From: Nitrosomonadales bacterium
GTDB lineage: Bacteria > Pseudomonadota > Gammaproteobacteria > Burkholderiales > Gallionellaceae
DNA: 5,041 nt
NCBI GenBank assembly: GCA_016218465.1
Contig: JACREA010000040.1
Span: forward strand, 1 to 5,041
Direction: 5' to 3'
In this document: positions 1-5,041 of the stretch, piece by piece
How positions within the stretch are numbered: the stretch's first letter is position 1
Layout of the letters: each line of letters begins with the position of its first letter
Program-made: the position numbers and the translations under genes
The notes under the pieces: generated by a model
What the model saw: the letters and a program-made list of their open reading frames with translations, nothing else
Databases searched by the model: none
Told to the model about the DNA's origin: nothing

Positions 1-803
1 TCACCATCGCGCCTGATGCCCATGCTATCCAGAATTACCGGTTTTTGATCCAGGCGAAGATATTGCTCCGGATTGAGCAGCACAGCTGCAAAATCCTCTG
101 TGTAATTGCTCAATTCCAGCGAGCTGATGGTGGACTGTATGCTATTTAACGTCCTGGCCAACTCTTCTTCCAGAGCTGGTCTTTCCTGGGCATTCGCCGT
201 ACGCAAACGCCCCATCAGCAAATCCTTCTCAAGCAGCAGTGACTGCTTGCCCTGTTTGCGCCCCTCCACCCGCTTTTTCACGTTGCCCACCAGACTGTCA
301 AAGAAACTTGAGGCAACCAGATCCCTTGCCTGCTGTTCACTGAGCGCCGGATTTTCCAGCGTGTGACTAGTGAAATAGACTACTTTTTGAACCACATCCC
401 GCTGTATCGTTTGTCCGGACAGCTCCATCCCCACCATGGACTTTTCAAAGCGCCGCATACCCATTAAAGCGTATAACTCATCAATGGCGGGAAGGTCGCG
501 AAGATAATCCTGCAAGGCCAGACTGGAACAGATCGCCTCCGGGACGGAATCTATAGACGGGAATATGACGTGAACAAAGGCATCCTTCGCGTAGGACTCG
601 CGGTCAACCACCACGGGGCCGGGCACGCTGGCCGCAAGACTGTGGGCATACTCCAACGCGTTAGCGACGGGCTTGCGGAAATTTTCAGGATAGCCGCTTA
701 ACTGCTTCAGCAGCGGCTCAACACTGGAAACAGCCCGTTCGATGGCGGCTTGCAACTCGGGGGTAACCTTCTTGCTTCCATGATCGAATAAGTGCCTGAA
801 CAT
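1..803 (-). CDS. Unrecognised soluble protein, N-terminal 267 codons (cut by window edge)
   Basis: Reading the minus strand from an ATG at 803 gives 267 codons without a stop, running off the left edge, so the C-terminus is missing. The protein starts MFRHLFDHGSKKVTPELQAA. GGAGAG (813-818 on the complement) lies 9 bases upstream of this ATG, which decides the start. There is no signal peptide or hydrophobic membrane segment. Residues about 172-232 are highly charged and rich in Leu, Glu, Lys and Arg, and look like a helical hairpin or coiled coil. The first 170 residues are mostly amphipathic helix with a short strand-like stretch around 62-84 (PGPVVVD, AFVHVIF). I do not recognise the family and assign no function. 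It is transcribed divergently from the hemerythrin gene and shares the 804-1032 control region with it. That it is coding is well supported by the long open frame, sensible composition and ribosome-binding site. Confidence 0.85.
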   Translation of the reverse strand, partial: MFRHLFDHGSKKVTPELQAAIERAVSSVEPLLKQLSGYPENFRKPVANALEYAHSLAASVPGPVVVDRESYAKDAFVHVIFPSIDSVPEAICSSLALQDYLRDLPAIDELYALMGMRRFEKSMVGMELSGQTIQRDVVQKVVYFTSHTLENPALSEQQARDLVASSFFDSLVGNVKKRVEGRKQGKQSLLLEKDLLMGRLRTANAQERPALEEELARTLNSIQSTISSLELSNYTEDFAAVLLNPEQYLRLDQKPVILDSMGIRRDG

Positions 804-873
804 GCCTATTTTCTCTCCATCGAAATGGCAATAGCCTGCTGGACGGCTATTTGACGCCAGTGAATCGCCAAAG

Positions 874-899
874 CAACTAATATTTTCAACCAATATTTT
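874..899. repeat. Two tandem 13-bp direct repeats in the divergent intergenic region
   Basis: CAACTAATATTTT (874-886) is followed immediately by CAACCAATATTTT (887-899), differing at one base. The pair sits about 70 bases upstream of the minus-strand gene. It could be a binding site for a regulator of that gene or simply AT-rich promoter DNA. No convincing -35/-10 pair was found around it. Confidence 0.5.
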
Positions 900-933
900 C
901 TTGATGAAACTCATATCAATCATGGATAATGGC

Positions 934-966
934 ATACCAAGTTAATCGGGTATACCCGACCTGGTA
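934..966. promoter_or_regulatory. Candidate operator: nested dyad around a 14-bp perfect palindrome
   Basis: TCGGGTATACCCGA (946-959) is a perfect 14-bp palindrome. Around it, TACCA (935-939) and TGGTA (962-966) form an outer inverted pair, so the region holds four TACC/GGTA half-sites in alternating orientation. A second reading is ATACC-N10-GGTAT (934-953), overlapping the central palindrome. It lies about 80 bases before the hemerythrin start and about 130 bases before the divergent gene, a typical operator position. The ATACC.. and ..GGTAT half-sites are faintly reminiscent of Rrf2/IscR-type operators, but the spacing does not match well, so the regulator is unknown. It is not a terminator: no T-run follows. 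Confidence 0.5.
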
Positions 967-1032
967 CTTAGATATCAATCTACAGCGCATATTGTGCGAC
1001 ATTTTTACCTCACACTTAATACAAATACCGAT

Positions 1033-1464
1033 ATGAAAACTATTAAAGAATTTATGGCAGCCGGCCATACGGCCTGTGACAACGAATTTGCGCGCGCAGA
1101 GGAAGCTGCCCTTGCCAACAACTGGAGCGTCGCCGAAACCGCATTTACTACCTTCCAATCTGCCATGTCACATCATTTCAAGATGGAAGAAGAGGTTCTT
1201 TTCCCCACATTGAAATCTTCCGGCGGCCCTGCCGGTCCGGTGCATGTCATGCTGATGGAGCACGCTCAGATAAAGGAGCTTCTCAAGCAAATGGCAGAAG
1301 CGGTAGCTCAAAAAGATGCTCAGCGTTATGGCGGCCTTTCCGAAACCCTGCTCATCGTGATGCAGCAGCATAATTACAAAGAAGAGAACATCCTCTACAG
1401 CATGGCGGATGACATTCTGGCACAGGAACGTGAAGCTCTGATCGAGCGTATGCAGGCCGTTTGA
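1033..1464 (+). CDS. Hemerythrin HHE domain protein
   Basis: A 143-residue cytosolic protein made almost entirely of one hemerythrin-like four-helix bundle, a family that binds a non-haem di-iron centre and can hold O2, NO or act in iron/redox sensing. The expected ligand pattern is visible: H12 in GHTACD, H47/H48 with E52-E54 (HHFKMEEEVLFP), H71 and H77 in the third helix (HVMLMEH), and H113 with E117/E118 (QQHNYKEENILY). An in-frame GTG at 994 would add 13 residues. I prefer the ATG at 1033 because the family starts close to the first ligand helix, but neither start has a clear Shine-Dalgarno sequence. No N- or C-terminal sensory or signalling domain is attached. It is followed by a palindromic repeat and then by DUF2249, a large membrane protein and SirB, in the same direction. 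Nearness to DUF2249 suggests a role in NO or oxygen handling; that role is inferred, while the fold assignment is strong. Confidence 0.9.
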   Translation: MKTIKEFMAAGHTACDNEFARAEEAALANNWSVAETAFTTFQSAMSHHFKMEEEVLFPTLKSSGGPAGPVHVMLMEHAQIKELLKQMAEAVAQKDAQRYGGLSETLLIVMQQHNYKEENILYSMADDILAQEREALIERMQAV

Positions 1465-1473
1465 CCGCTATGG

Positions 1474-1610
1474 GAGCCTCTAAAAATTCAGAGTTCGCCC
1501 AAATGCAAGGCGCGGAAAAAATTTCGCAGCGCCACATATATTTGATATGTAAGCAAGAAATTTTTTATGCAACGCAGCAGTTGGGATGAAATGTGGATTT
1601 TTAGGGGCTC
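1474..1610. repeat. 137-bp imperfect palindromic element (MITE/REP-like)
   Basis: The ends GAGCCTCTAAAAAT (1474-1487) and ATTTTTAGGGGCTC (1597-1610) are inverted copies with one mismatch in 14. Partial complementarity continues inward, including a perfect 10-bp pair AAAAAATTTC (1516-1525) and GAAATTTTTT (1557-1566). The centre is ACATAT (1534-1539) with ATATGT (1545-1550). The whole segment can therefore fold into one long imperfect hairpin. It contains no gene. Size, terminal inverted repeats and intergenic position fit a small non-autonomous mobile or interspersed repeat; I could not identify a clear target-site duplication. It separates the hemerythrin gene from the three-gene membrane operon and may attenuate or stabilise the transcript between them. 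Whether other copies exist in the genome cannot be seen from this window. Confidence 0.7.
1603..1607 (+). promoter_or_regulatory. Ribosome-binding site for the DUF2249 gene, inside the repeat arm
   Basis: AGGGG lies 7 bases before the ATG at 1615. It is part of the right arm of the palindromic element. The matching left arm predicts AGAGG here, so the only mismatch between the outer arms falls in this Shine-Dalgarno-like sequence. It supports the start at 1615 over the in-frame ATG at 1567, which lies within the repeat itself. Confidence 0.55.
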
Positions 1611-1614
1611 ACAT

Positions 1615-1830
1615 ATGCAGGAACTAGACGTACGCGGTCTACCTCCGCCGGAGCCTTTCGAAAATATTATGCACGTTCTGCAGAACCTCCCCGCTGAAGA
1701 AACGCTTCAAGTGCTGATCCACCGCGAACCCTTCCCGCTCTATGATGCGTTGCGCAGCAGTGGCTATGCATGGCAGACCACTGCTCTTGCTGACGGCAGC
1801 TTTAAAGTCCTGATCACCCGCGTCACATGA
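1615..1830 (+). CDS. DUF2249 domain protein
   Basis: A 71-residue soluble protein consisting of one DUF2249 domain, a small alpha/beta fold related to the SirA/TusA-like group. It shows the family's opening motif LDVRGLPPPEPFENI (residues 4-18), a central strand (ETLQVLIHREPFPLY, about 30-44) and a closing strand (GSFKVLITRV). The TusA-type active-site cysteine is absent and the protein has no Cys at all, so sulfur transfer of the TusA kind is not expected. An in-frame ATG at 1567 would add 16 residues encoded by the palindromic repeat; the family normally begins at the LDVRG strand and a ribosome-binding site precedes 1615, so the shorter form is chosen. The stop overlaps the next start as ATGA, which implies translational coupling to the membrane protein. 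DUF2249 proteins often accompany hemerythrins and NO/denitrification genes; their biochemical role is unknown. Confidence 0.88.
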   Translation: MQELDVRGLPPPEPFENIMHVLQNLPAEETLQVLIHREPFPLYDALRSSGYAWQTTALADGSFKVLITRVT

Positions 1831-3125
1831 AAATTGCCTCGCTCAGCCCCGATCAGGCTCCGCCGATTGGCGTACCTTTACGCTTCTTCGCGGTAGCGCC
1901 GGTATTTCTGGTACTGGCCGCGCTGCTGCTAACAATTGGCGACGGCAACCCGTTTGCGAACACCCATTCACCCGCGCTACTCGCCGCCACACACTGCATC
2001 ACGCTGGGATTCATGGCGATGGTCATGCTGGGTGCGATCCAGCAGGTGGTGCCGGTGCTAATCGGCAGTCAGATGCCCGCACCCCGGCTGGTAGCCTGGC
2101 TCACGATGCTGCCCCTGATGGGCGGGGCGCTGCTCTTGACCACCGGTTTTGCTTTGAGCAAACCGGAGCTGCTCAATCTTTCATGGCCGCTGCTGGGACT
2201 GGCTTTTCTGGTATTCATCGGCGCCAGCCTGTTCAGCCTGGCGCGCGCCACAGCAAAAAACCCGACCAGGACCGCCATACTGCTGTCTATCCTCTCGCTC
2301 GCCGGCGCCGTTACGCTCGGCATGCTGATGGCCAGGGGCTATGCTGCTGGCTTGTCCATTCCCTACGCCAGGCTGGCAACAGCCCATATCAGCCTTGCAT
2401 TGGGCGGAGGCGTGATGTTGCTGATTGTCGGCGTGTCTTACCAGGTTGTGCCGATGTTCCAGCTTACCCCCAATTATCCGAAATGGCTGACCACCTATTT
2501 ATCGCCCGCGATTTTTGGCGCCCTGCTATTGAGCTTGATACCGCTTACATTCGAGTCTGCGCCACGCTGGCCAGGACTCATTGCGGAAATCATTTTCTGG
2601 ATATTGACTTCAGGCTATGCGGTAATCACGCTCAAACTGCAAAGCCAGCGCCGCCGCCGTGTACCGGATGCCACGCTGAGTTTTTTCCGGCTGGGCATGA
2701 TCGCTTTGCTCGTCGCCGCATCATTTTCGCTGGGATCATTGCTCCCAACTGCATACAGCGATCACCTCAGGATGCTTTCCGTCCTGACTTTCCTGCTGGG
2801 TTTCGCGATGTCCGTTATTCAGGGAATGTTATACAAAATAATTCCCTTCCTGGTCTGGTTCCACCTGTTTCGCGGCGGTGTAAACGCAATAAAGGTCGGC
2901 ATTCCAAACATGAAGGAAATTATTCCCGAACGCTGGATGTGGTGGCACTTAAAGCTGCATGGCGGCACTTTGCTGGCGGCGCTGTTGGCAACCCGGCTGG
3001 ATATGGCGGCATGGCTGGTCATGCTCGGGCTGCTGTTGCAAGGAATATTGCTGGGTTGCGCCAACTTCGCCGGCATCTCGGTTTACCGGCGCACATACCG
3101 GCGAATCGAACAGGCATCAACATGA
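1827..3125 (+). CDS. Polytopic membrane protein (about 12 helices, NnrS/haem-copper-oxidase-like motifs)
   Basis: A 432-residue inner-membrane protein with hydrophobic segments at roughly 18-37, 51-78, 86-110, 118-138, 147-169, 183-211, 222-242, 250-270, 285-307, 313-345, 376-390 and 393-415. Three helices carry the same end motif G-x3-(Q/K)-(V/I)2-P: G69..QVVP76, G202..QVVP209 and G333..KIIP340. The first two are preceded by an intramembrane His (H56 and H187), the third by H313 further out. The last part has H346, H374 and H378. The pattern of a His-starting helix ending in a Pro recalls NnrS and the haem-copper oxidase/NorB subunit I fold, but the three-histidine metal site is not obviously present, so enzymatic activity should not be assumed. 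The start overlaps the DUF2249 stop (ATGA) and the stop overlaps the SirB start (ATGA), with no strong ribosome-binding site of its own. Coding is certain; the family and function are tentative. Confidence 0.85.
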   Translation: MKIASLSPDQAPPIGVPLRFFAVAPVFLVLAALLLTIGDGNPFANTHSPALLAATHCITLGFMAMVMLGAIQQVVPVLIGSQMPAPRLVAWLTMLPLMGGALLLTTGFALSKPELLNLSWPLLGLAFLVFIGASLFSLARATAKNPTRTAILLSILSLAGAVTLGMLMARGYAAGLSIPYARLATAHISLALGGGVMLLIVGVSYQVVPMFQLTPNYPKWLTTYLSPAIFGALLLSLIPLTFESAPRWPGLIAEIIFWILTSGYAVITLKLQSQRRRRVPDATLSFFRLGMIALLVAASFSLGSLLPTAYSDHLRMLSVLTFLLGFAMSVIQGMLYKIIPFLVWFHLFRGGVNAIKVGIPNMKEIIPERWMWWHLKLHGGTLLAALLATRLDMAAWLVMLGLLLQGILLGCANFAGISVYRRTYRRIEQAST

Positions 3126-3505
3126 ATTTCTTTCTACTCAAAACCATCCACGTCTCCAGTGCAACTATCAGTATCACACTGTTCTTTTTGCGCGGCATCT
3201 TGAGCCTGAATGGCTCACCCATCATGCAGCAACGCTGGATCAAGACTGTGCCACACTTTGTGGACACGGTGCTGCTCGCCAGCGCGTTTGGGCTGGCTTA
3301 CACCATAGGGCAATATCCTTTCGTGGATACGTGGCTGACCGCCAAATTTTTCGCCCTGATACTGCATATCATTCTGGGTTCTGTCGCAATAAAGCATGGC
3401 AAGACCAGGACTATACGCATTTCCGCATGGTTGGCCGCACTGGTTGTGTTCGCCTATATCGTAATGGTCGCCATGACTCACGATCCTTTGCCGTTCTTTA
3501 ATTAG
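3122..3505 (+). CDS. SirB family membrane protein
   Basis: A 127-residue four-helix inner-membrane protein of the SirB type, with helices at about 5-24, 46-63, 70-92 and 98-118. Family features visible are the opening LLKTIHVSSATISITLFFLR with H10 and R24, the RWIKTVPHFVDTVLL motif with H45 and D48, YPFVDTWLTAK with K75, and H82 and G86 in the third helix. The length is normal for SirB. The frame is open far upstream inside the previous gene, but homology begins exactly at the ATG at 3122, which overlaps the preceding stop as ATGA; only a weak AGG (3112-3114) precedes it. SirB was named from Salmonella invasion regulation, but in environmental bacteria its molecular role is not established. 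Here it is the last gene of the DUF2249/membrane-protein unit, so it may form a membrane complex with its neighbour. That is inference from coupling only. Confidence 0.88.
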   Translation: MNFFLLKTIHVSSATISITLFFLRGILSLNGSPIMQQRWIKTVPHFVDTVLLASAFGLAYTIGQYPFVDTWLTAKFFALILHIILGSVAIKHGKTRTIRISAWLAALVVFAYIVMVAMTHDPLPFFN

Positions 3506-3512
3506 GATTTTC

Positions 3513-3569
3513 AGGGCATCAAGCCACTGCAATCAATATCATGCAGCTTGATTCTGCACTGCCTGCCCT
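3513..3569. promoter_or_regulatory. Imperfect inverted repeat between the two operons, overlapping a promoter -35
   Basis: AGGGCA (3513-3518) pairs with TGCCCT (3564-3569), and inside them TGCAATCAA (3528-3536) pairs with TTGATTCTGCA (3548-3558) apart from small bulges. The loop is about 11 bases. No T-run follows, so it is not a standard intrinsic terminator, although it sits just where the upstream operon should end. The right inner arm coincides with the -35 hexamer of the next promoter, so it may instead be an operator. Confidence 0.4.
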
Positions 3570-3577
3570 CATATACT
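3548..3577 (+). promoter_or_regulatory. Sigma70-type promoter of the AmmeMemoRadiSam operon
   Basis: TTGATT (3548-3553) and TATACT (3572-3577) are separated by 18 bases, each matching the consensus at four or five of six positions. Transcription would begin near 3584, giving a leader of about 20 bases that contains the GGAGG ribosome-binding site (3593-3597), 5 bases before the ATG at 3603. No other promoter is apparent between here and the end of the window. Confidence 0.6.
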
Positions 3578-3602
3578 GAATGCCGCAAGAAGGGAGGTTG
3601 CC

Positions 3603-4406
3603 ATGTCTGCCATCCGCACCCCTGCCGTCGCAGGCCTTTTCTATCCCGCCGATCCCCGGCAGCTTGCTCACGACGTGCAACAGATGCTGTCAATGGCACG
3701 CCCGCATGACCTGATCCCCAAAGCCCTGATCGTTCCTCACGCCGGTTACGTCTATTCCGGCCCGATCGCGGCGACCGCATATTCCACACTGCAACTGATC
3801 TCGGCACGCATCCGCCGCGTTGTGCTGCTCGGCCCCACCCATCGTGTCGCGGTGCGGGGCTTGGCGCTGCCCGGTGTGGAAGCCTTCGATACGCCGCTGG
3901 GGCGGGTCATGCTGGATAAGGCGGCGGCGAGCAGCATCGCACATCTGCCGCAGGTAACCGTCAGCGCGCAGGCGCATATTCTGGAACATTCGCTGGAAGT
4001 GCAACTGCCGTTCCTGCAAAGCGTACTGCCGGATTTCACGCTGCTGCCACTGGCAGTCGGCATGGCGACGCCCGAAGAAGTGGCGGAGGTGCTGGAAGCA
4101 CTGTGGGGCGGCGAGGAGACGCTGATCGTGATCAGCTCCGACCTGTCGCACTACCTGCCCTACGCTGCCGCGCAGCGCGTGGATAATGACACCGTGCAAG
4201 CCATCCTCAAGCTGCGCCAGCCTATCGAACACGACCACGCCTGCGGCGGCACGCCGATCAGCGGTCTGATCGTCGCGGCGCGCCGGCACCGCCTCACGCC
4301 TCATTTGCTCGATCTGCGAAACTCCGGGGACACTGCGGGGTCTCATGACCGAGTAGTGGGCTATGCCGCCCTCGCCTTTACCGAGGAAATGAAACATGAA
4401 CACTGA
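3603..4406 (+). CDS. amrB: AmmeMemoRadiSam system protein B (MEMO-like)
   Basis: A 267-residue cytosolic protein of the MEMO family, structurally related to class III extradiol (LigB-type) dioxygenases, full length for the bacterial form. It opens with the family signature IRTPAVAGLFYPADPRQL. The residues corresponding to the metal/active site of human MEMO1 are all present: H46 in VPHAGYVYSG, H80 in LLGPTH, D180 and H183 in SSDLSHY, and C214 in HACGGTP. H129 in LEHSLEVQLPFLQ is also conserved in the family. It ends in the typical VVGYAALAF strand. A strong GGAGG precedes the ATG. The last 11 bases overlap the start of the AMMECR1-domain gene, so the two are translated together. The protein's reaction is not established; human MEMO1 binds reduced copper or iron, and metal binding is a fair expectation here. 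Family assignment is very secure. Confidence 0.95.
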   Translation: MSAIRTPAVAGLFYPADPRQLAHDVQQMLSMARPHDLIPKALIVPHAGYVYSGPIAATAYSTLQLISARIRRVVLLGPTHRVAVRGLALPGVEAFDTPLGRVMLDKAAASSIAHLPQVTVSAQAHILEHSLEVQLPFLQSVLPDFTLLPLAVGMATPEEVAEVLEALWGGEETLIVISSDLSHYLPYAAAQRVDNDTVQAILKLRQPIEHDHACGGTPISGLIVAARRHRLTPHLLDLRNSGDTAGSHDRVVGYAALAFTEEMKHEH

Positions 4407-4944
4407 ACACGGAAAGATATTGCTGCCGATTGCACGCGCTGCGATTTCGCGCGCCTTGGGCGTGCCCCGTGCAGCGGATGAAACTGCGCCCTGGCTGACC
4501 GGCCACGGCGCATGCTTTGTTACGCTCACGCAAGACGGCGAGCTGCGCGGCTGCATCGGCACGCTGCAAGCGCACCGGCCATTGCTCGCCGATGTCAAAA
4601 GCAATGCTGTGTCCGCCGCCATACACGATCCGCGTTTTATGCCGTTGAGCGCCGGGGAACTCGATATCACCACGGTCGAAATCTCGCTGCTTTCTCAGAC
4701 AACCGCGATGGATATTCGGGACGAAGCCGATGCGCTGGCGCAAATGCGCCCCAACGTGGACGGCATCGTGTTCGAATATGGACGCTATCGCAGCACCTTC
4801 CTGCCGCAAGTATGGGAAGACCTCACGCAACCGCGCGAATTCCTCGCGATGCTCAGGCGCAAGGCCGGGCTGCCCGAAGACTTCTGGGAAGAAGGCGTGA
4901 AGTTGTCGCGCTATACCGTGACCAAATGGAGCGAGGGGTACTGA
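4396..4944 (+). CDS. amrA: AmmeMemoRadiSam system protein A (AMMECR1 domain)
   Basis: A 182-residue cytosolic protein consisting of one AMMECR1 domain, homologous to the human protein linked with the Alport/elliptocytosis contiguous-gene syndrome. The family hallmark LRGCIGTLQ is at residues 50-58 with the invariant C53. It is followed by NAVSAAIHDPRFMPL (70-84), the strand-rich LDITTVEISLLS (89-100), and the closing STFLPQVWED and FLAMLRRKAGLPEDFW segments. The ATG at 4396 lies inside the end of the MEMO-like gene, with GAGGA (4383-4387) 8 bases upstream. The gene ends 17 bases before the radical SAM start. No activity is known for this family; the conserved Cys and a groove seen in family structures suggest ligand or nucleic-acid/protein binding. 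Its place between the MEMO-like protein and the radical SAM enzyme shows it is part of the same system. Confidence 0.95.
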   Translation: MNTEHGKILLPIARAAISRALGVPRAADETAPWLTGHGACFVTLTQDGELRGCIGTLQAHRPLLADVKSNAVSAAIHDPRFMPLSAGELDITTVEISLLSQTTAMDIRDEADALAQMRPNVDGIVFEYGRYRSTFLPQVWEDLTQPREFLAMLRRKAGLPEDFWEEGVKLSRYTVTKWSEGY

Positions 4945-4948
4945 CCCC

Positions 4949-4953
4949 GGGGA
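4949..4953 (+). promoter_or_regulatory. Ribosome-binding site of the radical SAM gene
   Basis: GGGGA lies 8 bases before the ATG at 4962, within the 17-base gap after the AMMECR1-domain stop. It supports this start for a gene of which only the beginning is visible. Confidence 0.5.
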
Positions 4954-4961
4954 ATATTGAA

Positions 4962-5041
4962 ATGGACGAACCGATCAGCAGTGCCGAACAATATCCGGCC
5001 AAATATTGGCACTTGCTGGATGACGGGCGCATCCAGTGCGA
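4962..5041 (+). CDS. amrS: AmmeMemoRadiSam system radical SAM enzyme, first 26 codons (cut by window edge)
   Basis: The frame from the ATG at 4962 is open to the end of the window and encodes 26 residues including YPAKYWHLLDDGRIQC. This matches how the radical SAM member of the AmmeMemoRadiSam system usually begins: (A/R)-x-Y/F-W-x-x-L-x-D-G-x-(V/I)-x-C, just before the cysteine-rich region. The iron-sulfur CxxxC motif itself lies beyond the window, so it cannot be confirmed. Order and spacing (protein B, protein A, then this gene 17 bases on) are what is expected of the complete cluster. The full-length enzyme would bind a 4Fe-4S cluster and cleave S-adenosylmethionine; its substrate is unknown. 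The identification rests on a short stretch plus strong context. Confidence 0.85.
   Translation, partial: MDEPISSAEQYPAKYWHLLDDGRIQC

Noticed and set aside
106..366. Plus-strand open frame of 86 codons opposite the left partial gene
   Set aside because: Ser- and Leu-rich shadow translation; the minus strand carries a continuous 267-codon frame with a proper start.
901..919. TTGAT...ATCAA pair resembling an FNR/DNR site
   Set aside because: The half-sites are 9 bases apart instead of 4, so it does not fit the consensus.
916..1158. Minus-strand open frame of 80 codons across the intergenic region and hemerythrin start
   Set aside because: No ribosome-binding site or recognisable protein features, and it overlaps a well-supported gene and the operator-like dyad.
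1474..1610. CRISPR array, tRNA or structured RNA gene
   Set aside because: There is only a single palindromic unit with no repeated spacer pattern, and it does not fold like a tRNA; an interspersed repeat explains it better.
1567..1614. Sixteen-residue N-terminal extension of the DUF2249 protein
   Set aside because: These codons lie mostly in the palindromic repeat, have no ribosome-binding site, and precede the usual family start.
2183..3121. Upstream extension of the SirB reading frame inside the polytopic membrane gene
   Set aside because: The extension is not protein-like and lies in the wrong frame over a clear membrane protein; SirB homology begins at 3122.
3690..4673. Long open frame of 327 codons on the minus strand opposite the MEMO-like and AMMECR1-domain genes
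   Set aside because: Its translation is rich in Arg, Gln, His and Cys without recognisable domain, and both plus-strand genes opposite are unmistakable family members. It is an antisense shadow of GC-rich coding DNA.

Overview
The window looks like a piece of a moderately GC-rich proteobacterial chromosome. The protein sequences suggest a betaproteobacterium of the Nitrosomonadales/Gallionellales kind, but this is a family-level impression and no phylogenetic marker gene is present. There are eight coding regions, two of them cut by the window edges.

Left part (1-803, minus strand): the N-terminal 267 codons of a soluble protein with a charged, coiled-coil-like segment, which I do not recognise. 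It is transcribed away from everything else. The roughly 230 bp to its right holds a pair of tandem 13-bp repeats and an elaborate dyad built on a 14-bp perfect palindrome, a good candidate operator for one or both divergent genes.

Middle part (1033-3505, plus strand): a hemerythrin-domain protein; a 137-bp imperfect palindromic element, probably an interspersed repeat; then three tightly coupled genes joined by ATGA overlaps. These encode a small DUF2249 protein, a membrane protein of about 12 helices with a threefold internal motif, and a four-helix SirB-family membrane protein. Hemerythrin-like and DUF2249 proteins commonly occur near nitric-oxide and denitrification or respiratory genes. 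The set may therefore handle NO, O2 or a redox ligand at the membrane, but no substrate can be read from the sequence. The outer arm of the palindromic element appears to supply the ribosome-binding site of the DUF2249 gene.

Right part (3548-5041, plus strand): a well-formed sigma70-type promoter followed by the three-gene AmmeMemoRadiSam cluster. It encodes the MEMO-like protein B with all five expected metal-site residues, then the AMMECR1-domain protein A in an overlapping frame, then the first 26 codons of the radical SAM component. The system is widely conserved but its reaction is not established, which makes it the most intriguing conserved unknown here.
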